A stretch of 7,422 nt of DNA. Source: an uncultured Lentisphaeraceae bacterium (lineage in GTDB: Bacteria; Verrucomicrobiota; Kiritimatiellia; RFP12; DVOR01). This document shows positions 1 to 6,173 of this stretch, piece after piece. Both the position numbers and the translations under genes were made by a program. Every line of letters starts with the position of its first letter. The first letter of the stretch is position 1. The stretch spans positions 1 through 7,422 of the forward strand of contig CAMGJH010000046.1 of NCBI GenBank assembly GCA_946056345.1. The letters are read 5' to 3'. The notes beneath the pieces were generated by a model that saw only the letters and a program-made list of their open reading frames with translations, did no database searches and was not told the origin of the DNA.

Positions 1-21
1 CCGGGTTGACCCTCGACCCGG
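1..21. repeat. Dispersed palindromic element, copy A
   Basis: The sequence is CCGGGTT, six bases, then CGACCCGG. Its ends can pair (CCGGGT with ACCCGG). The same element occurs at 5981-6001 with 19 of 21 bases identical. Both copies lie in a spacer ahead of a plus-strand gene, and both are followed by the 16-mer CCGTCGCGGCACGCGC about 90-110 bp further on. The element touches the left edge of the window, so it may be longer. Confidence 0.6.
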
Positions 22-35
22 GCCTGCCACGCTTT

Positions 36-72
36 TGGCACGGTCTGGCACACCGCGTGGCACGGTTGGCAC
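36..72 (+). repeat. Cluster of four TGGCAC boxes
   Basis: TGGCAC begins at 36, 46, 58 and 67, so the boxes are 9-12 bp apart, close to one helical turn. Such phasing suits a cooperative protein-binding site, but it could equally be a decayed tandem repeat. I tested the boxes as sigma-54 minus-24 elements; none has a GC dinucleotide at the required distance. No regulator is encoded nearby. Confidence 0.45.
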
Positions 73-109
73 AGTGACCGTTGTTGCGCGGTTATTTCCG
101 CAAACCCCT

Positions 110-125
110 CCGTCGCGGCACGCGC
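110..125 (+). repeat. Spacer 16-mer, copy A
   Basis: CCGTCGCGGCACGCGC occurs here and, identically and in the same orientation, at 6067-6082. In both places a fourfold 7-bp tandem array begins at once (1 bp later here, directly there). An exact 16-bp match in the same position of two unrelated spacers suggests a conserved part of a dispersed element, not chance. Confidence 0.65.
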
Positions 126-163
126 CCTGTCGTCTGTCGACTGTTCACTGTCGACAGGGCGCG
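121..163. repeat. Heptamer array CTGTCGA x4 within a 12-bp inverted repeat
   Basis: Four 7-bp units run in phase from 127 to 154: CTGTCGT, CTGTCGA, CTGTTCA and CTGTCGA. The arms CGCGCCCTGTCG (121-132) and CGACAGGGCGCG (152-163) are perfect reverse complements around a 19-nt loop, so the array could extrude as a hairpin. There is no T-run after the stem, so an intrinsic terminator is unlikely. Confidence 0.7.
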
Positions 164-204
164 CAGCGCCCCCGCCCCCTTCGCGCGTGCGCGCGCGTAC
201 CTTA

Positions 205-210
205 TATAAT
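205..210 (+). promoter_or_regulatory. Consensus -10 box (TATAAT), far upstream of clpC
   Basis: A perfect TATAAT stands in otherwise very GC-rich DNA, directly after a 19-nt alternating purine-pyrimidine run (182-200). No good -35 hexamer lies 16-18 bp upstream. Transcription from here would begin near 217 and give clpC a leader of about 145 nt. It could be the main clpC promoter with an activator-dependent -35 region, or part of the dispersed element. Confidence 0.4.
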
Positions 211-261
211 ACTGAGGGCCTGGCATAGGGGAGCGAGCGCGGGGTGGAGCGCAGCCGCCAT

Positions 262-275
262 CGTTCACCGTTCAC
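262..275 (+). repeat. Heptamer pair CGTTCAC x2
   Basis: CGTTCAC occurs twice in tandem (262-268 and 269-275). The core GTTCAC also appears in the third unit of the 127-154 array. It lies in the putative clpC leader and looks like a short member of the same class of heptamer repeats. Confidence 0.45.
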
Positions 276-296
276 GCGCCGTAGGCGCTGGGTTGG

Positions 297-325
297 TTGC
301 TGTTTAGGGGGGGTTGTGGTAGACT
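297..325 (+). promoter_or_regulatory. Possible promoter nearest clpC
   Basis: TTGCTG (297-302) is separated by 17 bp from TAGACT (320-325). The spacing is ideal, and the -10 keeps four of six consensus bases, but the -35 keeps only TTG. It would start transcription near 332 and leave a leader of about 29 nt holding the strong Shine-Dalgarno sequence. The upstream TATAAT at 205 is the rival site. Confidence 0.3.
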
Positions 326-346
326 GCGCGCGTTTTTCTGTTTGAG

Positions 347-353
347 AGGAGGT
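347..353 (+). promoter_or_regulatory. Ribosome binding site of clpC
   Basis: AGGAGGT is a full Shine-Dalgarno match, 7 nt before the ATG at 361. It fixes the clpC start at 361 and shows that the Clp_N-encoding frame, not the frame downstream of the duplication, is where translation begins. Confidence 0.85.
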
Positions 354-360
354 AAGCGGA

Positions 361-3109
361 ATGGAACAGCCCGATTTGGAACAGTTTGCGCCGGATGCGG
401 CGGCGGTGTTGCGTCAAGCCCAGCTTGAGGCGCGCCGGCTGCGGCACGATCATGTGGGCACGGAGCATTTGTTGCTAGCGCTGGTGGAGGTGGAGTCTGG
501 GGTGCAGCAGTTGTTGAAGCACTGGGGGGCTTCGCGCGAGGATTTGTTGGCGCGGATTGAGGCGCAGTCGCCTTTGGGGGGCGTGGCGGAAAATCCGCCG
601 GCGGGGGCATTGCCGTGGTCGCAGCGGGTGCTGAAGGTGTGCGAACTGGCGCGGGTGACGGCTGCGCGGGTCCGGGAAAAGGGGCCGGCAAATGCCTTGT
701 GGCTGCTGTGGGCGTTGCTGGACGAGGGGGAGGGGGGGGGGGCGGGGGGGGGTGTGGGGTGGGCGGGTGCGGGAGGGGGGGCGGGGGGTTGCTGTGGGGC
801 GGCGGGGGGGGTTGCTGGACGAGGGGGAAGGGCTGGGGGCATTGGTCCTGCGGCAACTGGGGGTGGGTGACGAGCATAAACTGCGCCTGCGCAAGCGCTT
901 GGAGAGGCAAGACCAAGACAGCGTTGATTGGAATGCCGAGCTCGAGCGGCTGAGCAAGGCGAATGGCGAGCTTGGCGCGCCGGAGGCGGACTCGCCCGAG
1001 CAGGAGCCGCCGACGAAGGACGAGGCCTTGGCCGAGGAGCCGCCGCGCAAGAAGAAGACCCCGGCGTTGGACACCTTCGGGCGCGACCTGACGGCCCTTG
1101 CCGAGGCGGGGAAGCTCGATCCAGTCATTGGCCGGAGCCGGGAGTTGGAGCGGCTGATTCAGATTTTGTGCCGCCGGAGCAAGAACAATGCCGTGCTGAT
1201 TGGCGAGGCGGGCGTGGGCAAGACGGCGGTGGTCGAGGGGCTGGCGCAGGCGATTGTCTCGGGCGCGGTGCCCGAGGCGATGCTCAAGAAGCGGGTCATT
1301 GCGCTGGATATGGCGCTGATGGTGGCCGGCACGCAGTATCGCGGGCAGTTCGAGGAGCGCCTAAAACGGGCTATCAACGAGGTCTCCGAGAGCGGGAATA
1401 TCATCCTCTTCTTGGACGAGCTGCACACCATTGTCGGCGCGGGCGGCTCCGAGGGCGCGATGGACGCGGCCAACATCATCAAGCCGGCCTTGGCGCGCGG
1501 GGAGCTGCAGTGCATTGGCGCCACCACGCTCAACGAATATCGCAAGGGCATTGAGAAGGATGCCGCGCTCGAGCGGCGCTTCCAGACCATCCTGGTGGAG
1601 GAGCCGACGATAGCCCAGGCGCTGGAGATCCTCGAGGGCGTGGCCTCCAAGTATGCCGAGCACCACTGCGTGCGCTACACCCCGGCGGCCTTGGATGCGG
1701 CCGTGCGGTTGACCGCGCGCTACCAGCCGGCACGCCAGTTGCCGGATAAGGCGATTGATGCCATCGACGAGGCGGGCTCGCGCTTGCGGATGTCGGCGGC
1801 GATGCGCCCGGCCTCCTTGCGCAAGCTTGGGGAGTTGACGCGGAAGTATCGCGTGCTGAAGGAGGCGGCCGTTGCCAAGGATGACTTCGACACCGCCGCC
1901 CAGTTCCGCGCCAAGGAGACCGAGGCGAGCGAGCATTACGAGGCGGCCTTCACCAAGTGGCGCGCCCGGCAGCACGCCAAGCCCATCACGGTGACGCCCG
2001 AGGTGATTGCGCAGACCATCTCCTCGATGACCGGCGTGCCCATCAACCAGATGACTGAGGGGGACCGCCAGCGCCTGATGGCGATGGAGAGCGCGCTCAA
2101 CGGCTTGGTGGTGGGGCAGGAAGAGGCCGTGCAGACGGTGGCGCGGGCCTTGCGGCGCGCGGGTGCGGGGCTTAAGGACCCGGCCCGGCCGATTGGCTCG
2201 TTCCTCTTCCTGGGCCCGAGCGGGGTAGGGAAGACGTTGCTGGCCAAAACCTTGGCGCGGACGCTCTTTGGCGACGAGAAGGCGTTGGTGCAGCTGGACA
2301 TGTCCGAGTATATGGAGAAGTTCAACGTCAGCCGGCTGGTCGGTTCGCCGCCCGGCTATGTGGGCCACGAGGAGGGCGGGCAGTTGACCGAGCGCGTCCG
2401 CCGCCATCCCTACTCGGTGGTGCTCTTTGATGAGATCGAGAAGGCCCACCCCGACATCACCAATATGCTCCTGCAGATTCTCGAAGAGGGGCACTTGACC
2501 GACGGCCTCGGGCGGCGGGTCGACTTCCGCAACACCGTCATCATCCTCACCTCCAACCTCGGGTGCAACTTCGCGGTGGAGGCTCCGACGGTCGGCTTCG
2601 TCCCCGGCGAGGGGGCCAAGGGCGTCCTGATGGCCCACGAGGCCCTGCGCGAGAAGATCTTGGGCGAGGTCCGCAAGACCCTCAAGCCTGAGTTGCTCAA
2701 CCGCTTCGACGAACAGATTGTCTTCCGCGCCCTCTCGCGCGAGGCCATTGCGACCATCCTCGATAAGGAACTGGCCACCGTGGCCAAGCGTCTGGCCGAG
2801 AGCGGACTGCACTTTGAGCTCTCCGACGGCGCGCGCGAGGTGTTGTTGGCGGCGGCCGTCAAGCCTGAACAGGGCGCGCGCCCTATTCGCCGGGCCATTG
2901 AGCGCCTGGTCGAGGACCCCTTGGCCGAGGCTTACCTCCGTGCCGACCAGGGCAAGGCGACCTATCTGCTGACCCCTGCGCCCGAGGGTGCCGATGGCGA
3001 GAAGACCCTCGTGGCCGCCCCCAAGCGTCTGCCCCCGCCCCAGAAGAAGACCCTCCTCAAGACCCCGCCGAACAAGCGCGTGCGCCAGAGCGAGACCAAG
3101 AAGGTCTAA
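361..3109 (+). CDS. clpC: ClpC-type AAA+ unfoldase (reading frame broken near 732-828)
   Basis: ATP-driven unfoldase that should feed substrates into ClpP in the cytoplasm. Collapsing a 97-nt duplication (732-828) gives one 883-residue chain, a normal ClpC length. In that numbering two Clp_N repeats fill about residues 1-150. D1 has Walker A GEAGVGKT (249-256) and Walker B LFLDE (317-321), with ALERRF carrying the arginine finger. A short middle region has a UVR-like stretch beginning [10 protein letters not shown] at 468. D2 has GPSGVGKT (586-593), VLFDE (655-659), the ClpP-docking tripeptide VGF (712-714) and sensor 2 GARPIRRAI, followed by a Lys-rich tail. The short middle region, UVR motif and VGF loop separate it from ClpB. 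As written, the first frame stops at 868-870, and D1-D2 lie in the next frame, open from about 692. The start is set by AGGAGGT at 347. Family is sure; whether the break is real is not. Confidence 0.93.
666..849 (+). repeat. 97-nt tandem duplication with a G-converted centre
   Basis: Positions 666-752 align without gaps to 763-849 at an offset of 97. The core 714-731 is identical to 811-828 (18 of 18). In 666-713 against 763-810 there are 16 differences, and in 14 of them the right-hand copy has G. In 732-752 against 829-849 there are 10 differences, and in all of them the left-hand copy has G. The altered bases therefore form one block, 732-810, flanked by intact sequence. Because 97 is not a multiple of 3, it shifts the clpC frame by one. 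Removing 732-828 makes the second Clp_N repeat read [18 protein letters not shown], as the family expects. Confidence 0.85.
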
Positions 3110-3112
3110 GCG

Positions 3113-3535
3113 ATGGACGTGGCAGCGGAGTTTGAAGCGCTCATTGCTGGGCAGATTCCGCTGCTCTCGGCGATGGGCGTGCAGGTGGAAGAGGCGAGCG
3201 CCGAGCGCGTCCGGGTGCGTCTGCCGATGGCCGGCAACGGAAATGACAAGGGAACGCTCTTCGCTGGCGCGGCGTACAGTGCGTTGGTCATCGCAGGCTG
3301 GATTTTGGTGATGCACCGCGCGCGCCTCTCGGGCTTTTCGGCCCCCTGGGCGGCGATTGTCGATGCCTCCTGCCACTACGCCAAGGCCATCCGCGAAGAT
3401 TGCCTGGCCGTGGCCGAGTTCGCCGAAGCGCCGACCCTTCAGCCCGGCGCGCGCAACTGGCCCAAGGTGCGCGTCACCCTCGGCCAGGCCGTCACCTTCA
3501 CCGGCACCTACGCCTGCGGCGAGCGCAAGGCTTAA
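3113..3535 (+). CDS. YiiD_C-like hotdog-fold thioesterase
   Basis: A 140-residue protein resembling the putative thioesterase domain found at the C-terminus of YiiD. Members have a hotdog fold and are thought to hydrolyse acyl-CoA or related thioesters; the substrate is not known and cannot be read from the sequence. The best landmark is the turn and helix NDKGTLFAGAAYSALVIAGW (residues 44-63), where the family has an N-x-KGT-x-F-GG/AG-x-YS pattern. VDASCHYAKAI (83-93) matches a later strand. It is a stand-alone domain with no signal peptide. The start lies 3 nt after the clpC stop, with AAGG about 9 nt upstream, so it is almost surely co-transcribed and perhaps translationally coupled. The pairing with clpC may be only positional. 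Family call good, function inferred. Confidence 0.78.
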   Translation: MDVAAEFEALIAGQIPLLSAMGVQVEEASAERVRVRLPMAGNGNDKGTLFAGAAYSALVIAGWILVMHRARLSGFSAPWAAIVDASCHYAKAIREDCLAVAEFAEAPTLQPGARNWPKVRVTLGQAVTFTGTYACGERKA

Positions 3536-3565
3536 GCCCGCGCCCGCCCGCCGCCGCTCGCGCGG

Positions 3566-5782
3566 CTAGACCATTATCGTCTCTTCAATCGTCAAGCCCT
3601 CGCGAAAGAGGTCGAACCCAAAGGCCTCTGAATAGAGCGTATCGTGCGGGGCTTGCGCGTAGAGGCCCGGGCCAAGCGCCTCGACCACGCCCTCGGCCAG
3701 GAGTTTTTTCAGCCGTTCGCGCGGCACACTCACCGTAAAGCGCTGCAATTGGCGCATCAACGCGCGCTTCGGCCCAAGCTGCCGCAGCTGCTCAATCAAC
3801 GCTTCGCCCCGGTCGTAGCGCACCAGGACGCTCTCGGAGCTATTGTCAATCACCTGAAAGGCGGCCGCTGCCTCGCGGAACTGAAAGCGCCCATATCCGG
3901 CCTCAGCCATCAACAGCCGCTCGAAGGCTTCGCCCAAGGTCTGGGCCCGCGCCTGCAACCGCGCGAAGTAGAGCGGAAAGGCCTCCGGTGCATCCAACGG
4001 CGGCCGTTCGGCTTGGGCCAAGAGTTCGGCGGTGGCATATTCCGCCCACCGCAGTTCGCCGCGCGGACTCTCTTGCGGCGGATAGAAGACCATCACATGC
4101 CCCGGTTCGCTCAGCCGCCCCTCTCGGTTGCACCGCCCGGCCGATTGCGCAATCGAGGCGAGCCCGGTGAAGGCGCGGTAGACCACCGGGAAGTCGATGT
4201 CCACCCCGGCCTCCACCAACTGCGTGCTGATGACGCGGAGCGGCTCCCCGCGTGCGAGCGTTGCCTTGATGTGGGCAATGACGCGCGAGCGGTGTTCGCC
4301 GCACATCGAGGCCGAGAGGTGGATTGTCCCCGGCGGCATAAGGTCGTAGAGTGCGCGACAATCCCGGCGCGTATTGACCACGCAGAGCACCTGCTCGTGG
4401 CGCTGTAACGCCTCGGCAATTGCCTCCCAGCTCTGCCGTTCGGCCGTTTGCGGAAAGGTCCACGCGGTCCGTCGAAGCCGCTCGTAGAGCCGCAGGGCGG
4501 GCGTCATCATCTCGCGCGTCTCTGGCAAACGCGTCAAGGTGGGCTGGGTTGCCGTGGAGAGCACAAAGGTGGTGCCGTAGTTCGCGGCCAACTCCTTCAT
4601 CGCCCAGATGCACGGCTTGAGCAGCCTCATCGGCAAGAGCTGCACTTCGTCGAGGATGACCACGCTCTCGGCCAGGTTATGCAGCTTGCGGCAGCGGCTC
4701 GACTTACAGGCATAGAGCGACTCAAAGAACTGCACCGTCGTGGTCACCACCACCGGCGCATCCCAGTTCTCCGCCGCCAGTCGCGACTGCTGCGTCTCGC
4801 GTTTTGGATCGAAGGAGCTGTGGTGCTCGAGCACACTCTCTTCGCCCAGAAATCCCCGCAATACATCCGCTGTCTGTTCAATGATGGAGGTATAGGGAAT
4901 CACATAGACAATCCGCCGCTTGCCATACTTCAGCGCGTGGCGAAAGGCGAAGGCCATTGCTGAGAGCGTCTTGCCGCCCCCGGTCGGCACCGTCAGCGAA
5001 AAGAAGCCCGGCTGCCATTCAGCCGCCCGCTCGCACGCAGCTCGGATCTCCGCACGCACTTGATTGACTGCTGTTTGGGCCGCCGTGCGCTCCTTCTTCG
5101 CCAACTGCGCGAAGAAGCGCTCGGCCAATTCCGCCAACGGCCGATACCCGCCCCGCGCCTGGGCCCGCACGCCATCCATAAAGCACTCGGTGTCCAGAAA
5201 GTCCGCGTCCACCAGGCAAGAATAGAGCATCCGCAGCCAAAAGGCGAGATTGCGCTCCGTCAGGGGAAAGGGCTTCTGCCGGGGTAACTGCAAGGCCGCC
5301 GCGTACGCCGCCAGCCACGCCTGGACCTCCGGCTCCTCAAGCTGCGCACGCTCTTCGGTTAAACGCACGTGCAGCGCCCCATTCGGCGTCTGCCCGTCAC
5401 TCCAATCGGGCAACCCCGCGTGGTGGCCAGCCAGACAGTAGGCCAGCAATTGACCAACGGGTCCCCACTGCGCCTTCGCCCAACACGCCCCCACGCCCGA
5501 GTGGCCGTGCCCGGCTGCGTCATAGGCTTCATCGGTCAGCCCATTGGCGTGGGCCAAGTAGGCTTGGAAGGCGCGCCGACTCTTCCCCGCATCGTGGAGA
5601 TGCCCCAGCAACGCCGCCCAAGCGCTCGACCCAAAGGCCTCGGCAAACTGCCCGGCCAGCGCTGCCACCTGCCGACTATGCGCCTCCAATGTCTGCCACT
5701 GCTCGCGCGGCCTCGCCGTCAGACTATGCGCGTAACACCCCTGCTCCGCCGCCGAACCCGCTCCAGTGCTCAACTTGTCCAA
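3566..5782 (-). CDS. cas3: Cas3 nuclease-helicase, type I-C-like
   Basis: Cas3 is recruited by Cascade to a target R-loop, then unwinds and degrades the DNA. From a TTG at 5782 it has 738 residues, a usual I-C length. The HD nuclease is N-terminal: YAHS, H34, H63-D64 in HLHDAGK, GHGHSG (H92, H94) and AGHH (H120-H121). The SF2 helicase follows, with TGGGKT (267-272), DEVQ (378-381), STATQ (409-413), GVDIDFPVVYRA and QSAGRCNREGR (546-556). The YAHS start, DE-x-Q box and AGRCNREG wording fit type I-C. All these motifs are intact, so the enzyme looks active. The TTG start is preceded by GGAGGT at 6 nt; an in-frame ATG at 5801-5803, seven codons upstream, has no ribosome binding site and would be almost at the predicted transcription start. 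No cas5, cas7, cas8c or adaptation gene and no array lie in the window. Confidence 0.92.
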   Translation of the reverse strand: MDKLSTGAGSAAEQGCYAHSLTARPREQWQTLEAHSRQVAALAGQFAEAFGSSAWAALLGHLHDAGKSRRAFQAYLAHANGLTDEAYDAAGHGHSGVGACWAKAQWGPVGQLLAYCLAGHHAGLPDWSDGQTPNGALHVRLTEERAQLEEPEVQAWLAAYAAALQLPRQKPFPLTERNLAFWLRMLYSCLVDADFLDTECFMDGVRAQARGGYRPLAELAERFFAQLAKKERTAAQTAVNQVRAEIRAACERAAEWQPGFFSLTVPTGGGKTLSAMAFAFRHALKYGKRRIVYVIPYTSIIEQTADVLRGFLGEESVLEHHSSFDPKRETQQSRLAAENWDAPVVVTTTVQFFESLYACKSSRCRKLHNLAESVVILDEVQLLPMRLLKPCIWAMKELAANYGTTFVLSTATQPTLTRLPETREMMTPALRLYERLRRTAWTFPQTAERQSWEAIAEALQRHEQVLCVVNTRRDCRALYDLMPPGTIHLSASMCGEHRSRVIAHIKATLARGEPLRVISTQLVEAGVDIDFPVVYRAFTGLASIAQSAGRCNREGRLSEPGHVMVFYPPQESPRGELRWAEYATAELLAQAERPPLDAPEAFPLYFARLQARAQTLGEAFERLLMAEAGYGRFQFREAAAAFQVIDNSSESVLVRYDRGEALIEQLRQLGPKRALMRQLQRFTVSVPRERLKKLLAEGVVEALGPGLYAQAPHDTLYSEAFGFDLFREGLTIEETIMV

Positions 5783-5788
5783 TGCCGA

Positions 5789-5794
5789 ACCTCC
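5789..5794 (-). promoter_or_regulatory. Ribosome binding site that selects the cas3 TTG start
   Basis: On the minus strand GGAGGT lies 6 nt before TTG (5782-5780). It falls inside the coding region if the upstream ATG at 5803 is used, and nothing like a Shine-Dalgarno sequence precedes that ATG. This argues for TTG as the true start. Confidence 0.65.
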
Positions 5795-5807
5795 AAGAAA
5801 CATACGC

Positions 5808-5843
5808 TGGGGCCAGTGTAGTATACCCGCCCTGCTTTGTCAA
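5808..5843 (-). promoter_or_regulatory. cas3 promoter
   Basis: On the minus strand a perfect TTGACA (5843-5838) is followed by 17 bp and TACACT (5820-5815), four of six matches to TATAAT. This is a strong housekeeping-type promoter. Transcription should start near 5808, giving a leader of about 25 nt before the TTG start, with the Shine-Dalgarno sequence well placed. A second box, TATACT, overlaps but its spacing (12 bp) is too short. Confidence 0.7.
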
Positions 5844-5845
5844 GG

Positions 5846-5873
5846 AGCCCGGGCGGGGCTTCTGGCCCGGGCT
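5846..5873. repeat. 9-bp inverted repeat
   Basis: AGCCCGGGC (5846-5854) and GCCCGGGCT (5865-5873) are perfect reverse complements around a 10-nt loop. It lies just upstream of the cas3 -35 box. Each arm also contains CCCGGG. It could be an operator for cas3 or another piece of the spacer repeat; there is no T-run to suggest a terminator. Confidence 0.5.
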
Positions 5874-5935
5874 AGGTGTGAAAGCGGAGCAGGCCACTGC
5901 AAAACCTCCTTGCCCCGGGGCTTTCTCGCATCCGC

Positions 5936-6001
5936 CCCGGGTTCGCCTCGAGGTAGGCCCGGGTTCGCCTCGAGGTAGGCCCGGGTTCGCCCTCGACCCG
6001 G
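5936..6001 (+). repeat. 22-bp tandem repeat, two full units and one divergent
   Basis: Units begin at 5936, 5958 and 5980, a strict 22-bp period. Each starts CCCGGGTTCGCC; the first two contain CTCGAG and end in TAGG and are identical. The third diverges after its first 12 bases and becomes the palindrome also found at 1-21. The units abut with no spacers, so this is not a CRISPR array. Confidence 0.8.
5981..6001. repeat. Dispersed palindromic element, copy B
   Basis: CCGGGTT, six bases, CGACCCGG; it matches 1-21 at 19 of 21 positions, the two differences being adjacent. It forms the third unit of the 22-bp tandem array, which suggests how the dispersed element and the tandem units are related. 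Confidence 0.6.
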
Positions 6002-6066
6002 GGCGGGTTCGTTTTGGGCCTGGGGTGGATGGGGGGCGAGCGTGGCCTAAACGGCTGCCAGTTCCA

Positions 6067-6082
6067 CCGTCGCGGCACGCGC
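6067..6082 (+). repeat. Spacer 16-mer, copy B
   Basis: An exact copy of CCGTCGCGGCACGCGC, also at 110-125, again placed between the palindromic element and a fourfold heptamer array. Confidence 0.65.
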
Positions 6083-6110
6083 GCTAACCGCTAACGGCTA
6101 ACCGCTGTCC
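6083..6110 (+). repeat. Heptamer array GCTAACC x4
   Basis: Four in-phase 7-bp units: GCTAACC, GCTAACG, GCTAACC and GCTGTCC, with a further partial unit after 6110. The copy number and period equal those of the array at 127-154, but the unit sequence is different, and unlike that array it cannot fold into a long hairpin. Confidence 0.7.
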
Positions 6111-6158
6111 GCTGCGAGCGTAGCGAGCCGCTACCCCCTAGCGCTGCGGGCGGCAATA

Positions 6159-6167
6159 TGCTATTGT
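6159..6167 (+). promoter_or_regulatory. Possible extended -10 for a leaderless kinase mRNA
   Basis: TGCTATTGT has the layout TGN followed by TATTGT (6162-6167), four of six matches to the -10 consensus. A start about 7 nt downstream would be at the ATG (6174), giving a leaderless transcript. AAGGG at 6168-6172 is only 1 nt from the ATG, too close for a normal ribosome binding site. No -35 box is evident, as is common with extended -10 promoters. Confidence 0.35.
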
Positions 6168-6173
6168 AAGGGT

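Larger units (their letters stand above)
1..360. other. Repeat-rich spacer upstream of clpC
   Basis: I see no credible gene here; the open frames are short, low in complexity and match no family I know. In order the spacer holds a GC palindrome (1-21), four TGGCAC boxes (36-72), a 16-mer that recurs at 6067-6082 (110-125), a fourfold heptamer array folding into a 12-bp inverted repeat (121-163), an alternating purine-pyrimidine tract (182-200), a TATAAT box (205-210), a heptamer pair (262-275), a second promoter-like site (297-325) and the clpC ribosome binding site (347-353). The left edge may belong to a longer spacer or follow the end of an unseen gene. Confidence 0.75.
5804..6173. other. 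Divergent spacer between cas3 and the kinase gene
   Basis: No gene is visible; the open frames are low-complexity products of GC-rich repeats. In order it holds the cas3 promoter, a 9-bp inverted repeat (5846-5873), a 22-bp tandem repeat ending in a palindrome (5936-6001), a G-rich stretch, the 16-mer (6067-6082), a heptamer array (6083-6110) and a -10-like site just before the kinase start. CCCGGG occurs seven times between 5848 and 6002. No tRNA or CRISPR array was found. Confidence 0.75.

Noticed and set aside
36..72. Sigma-54 promoter suggested by TGGCAC
   Set aside because: No box has the required GC about 10 bp after its GG; the expected TTGC-like element is absent for all four.
726..815. 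Programmed frameshift or G-quadruplex control within clpC
   Set aside because: The frame is restored by removing 97 nt, not by a 1-nt slip. The G-rich block would add about 30 nonsense residues inside a conserved domain. The G tracts are better explained by the biased copy of 666-752.
1361..3376. Long minus-strand open frame of 671 codons across clpC
   Set aside because: It is antisense to the well-supported D1 and D2 domains, reads as His-, Arg- and Gly-rich sequence with no family motif, and is a known by-product of high-GC codon use.
3536..3565. Bidirectional terminator between the thioesterase and cas3
   Set aside because: The 30-nt gap is GC-rich and can form only weak stems, with no T-run on either strand.
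4672..4690. DEVQ instead of DEVH or DEAD in Cas3 as a sign of inactivation
   Set aside because: A glutamine at the last position is normal in Cas3 of this subtype; the catalytic Asp and Glu are both present.
5936..6001. Possible CRISPR array near cas3
   Set aside because: The 22-bp units abut with no spacers, there are only two identical units, and the third is part of a dispersed palindrome.
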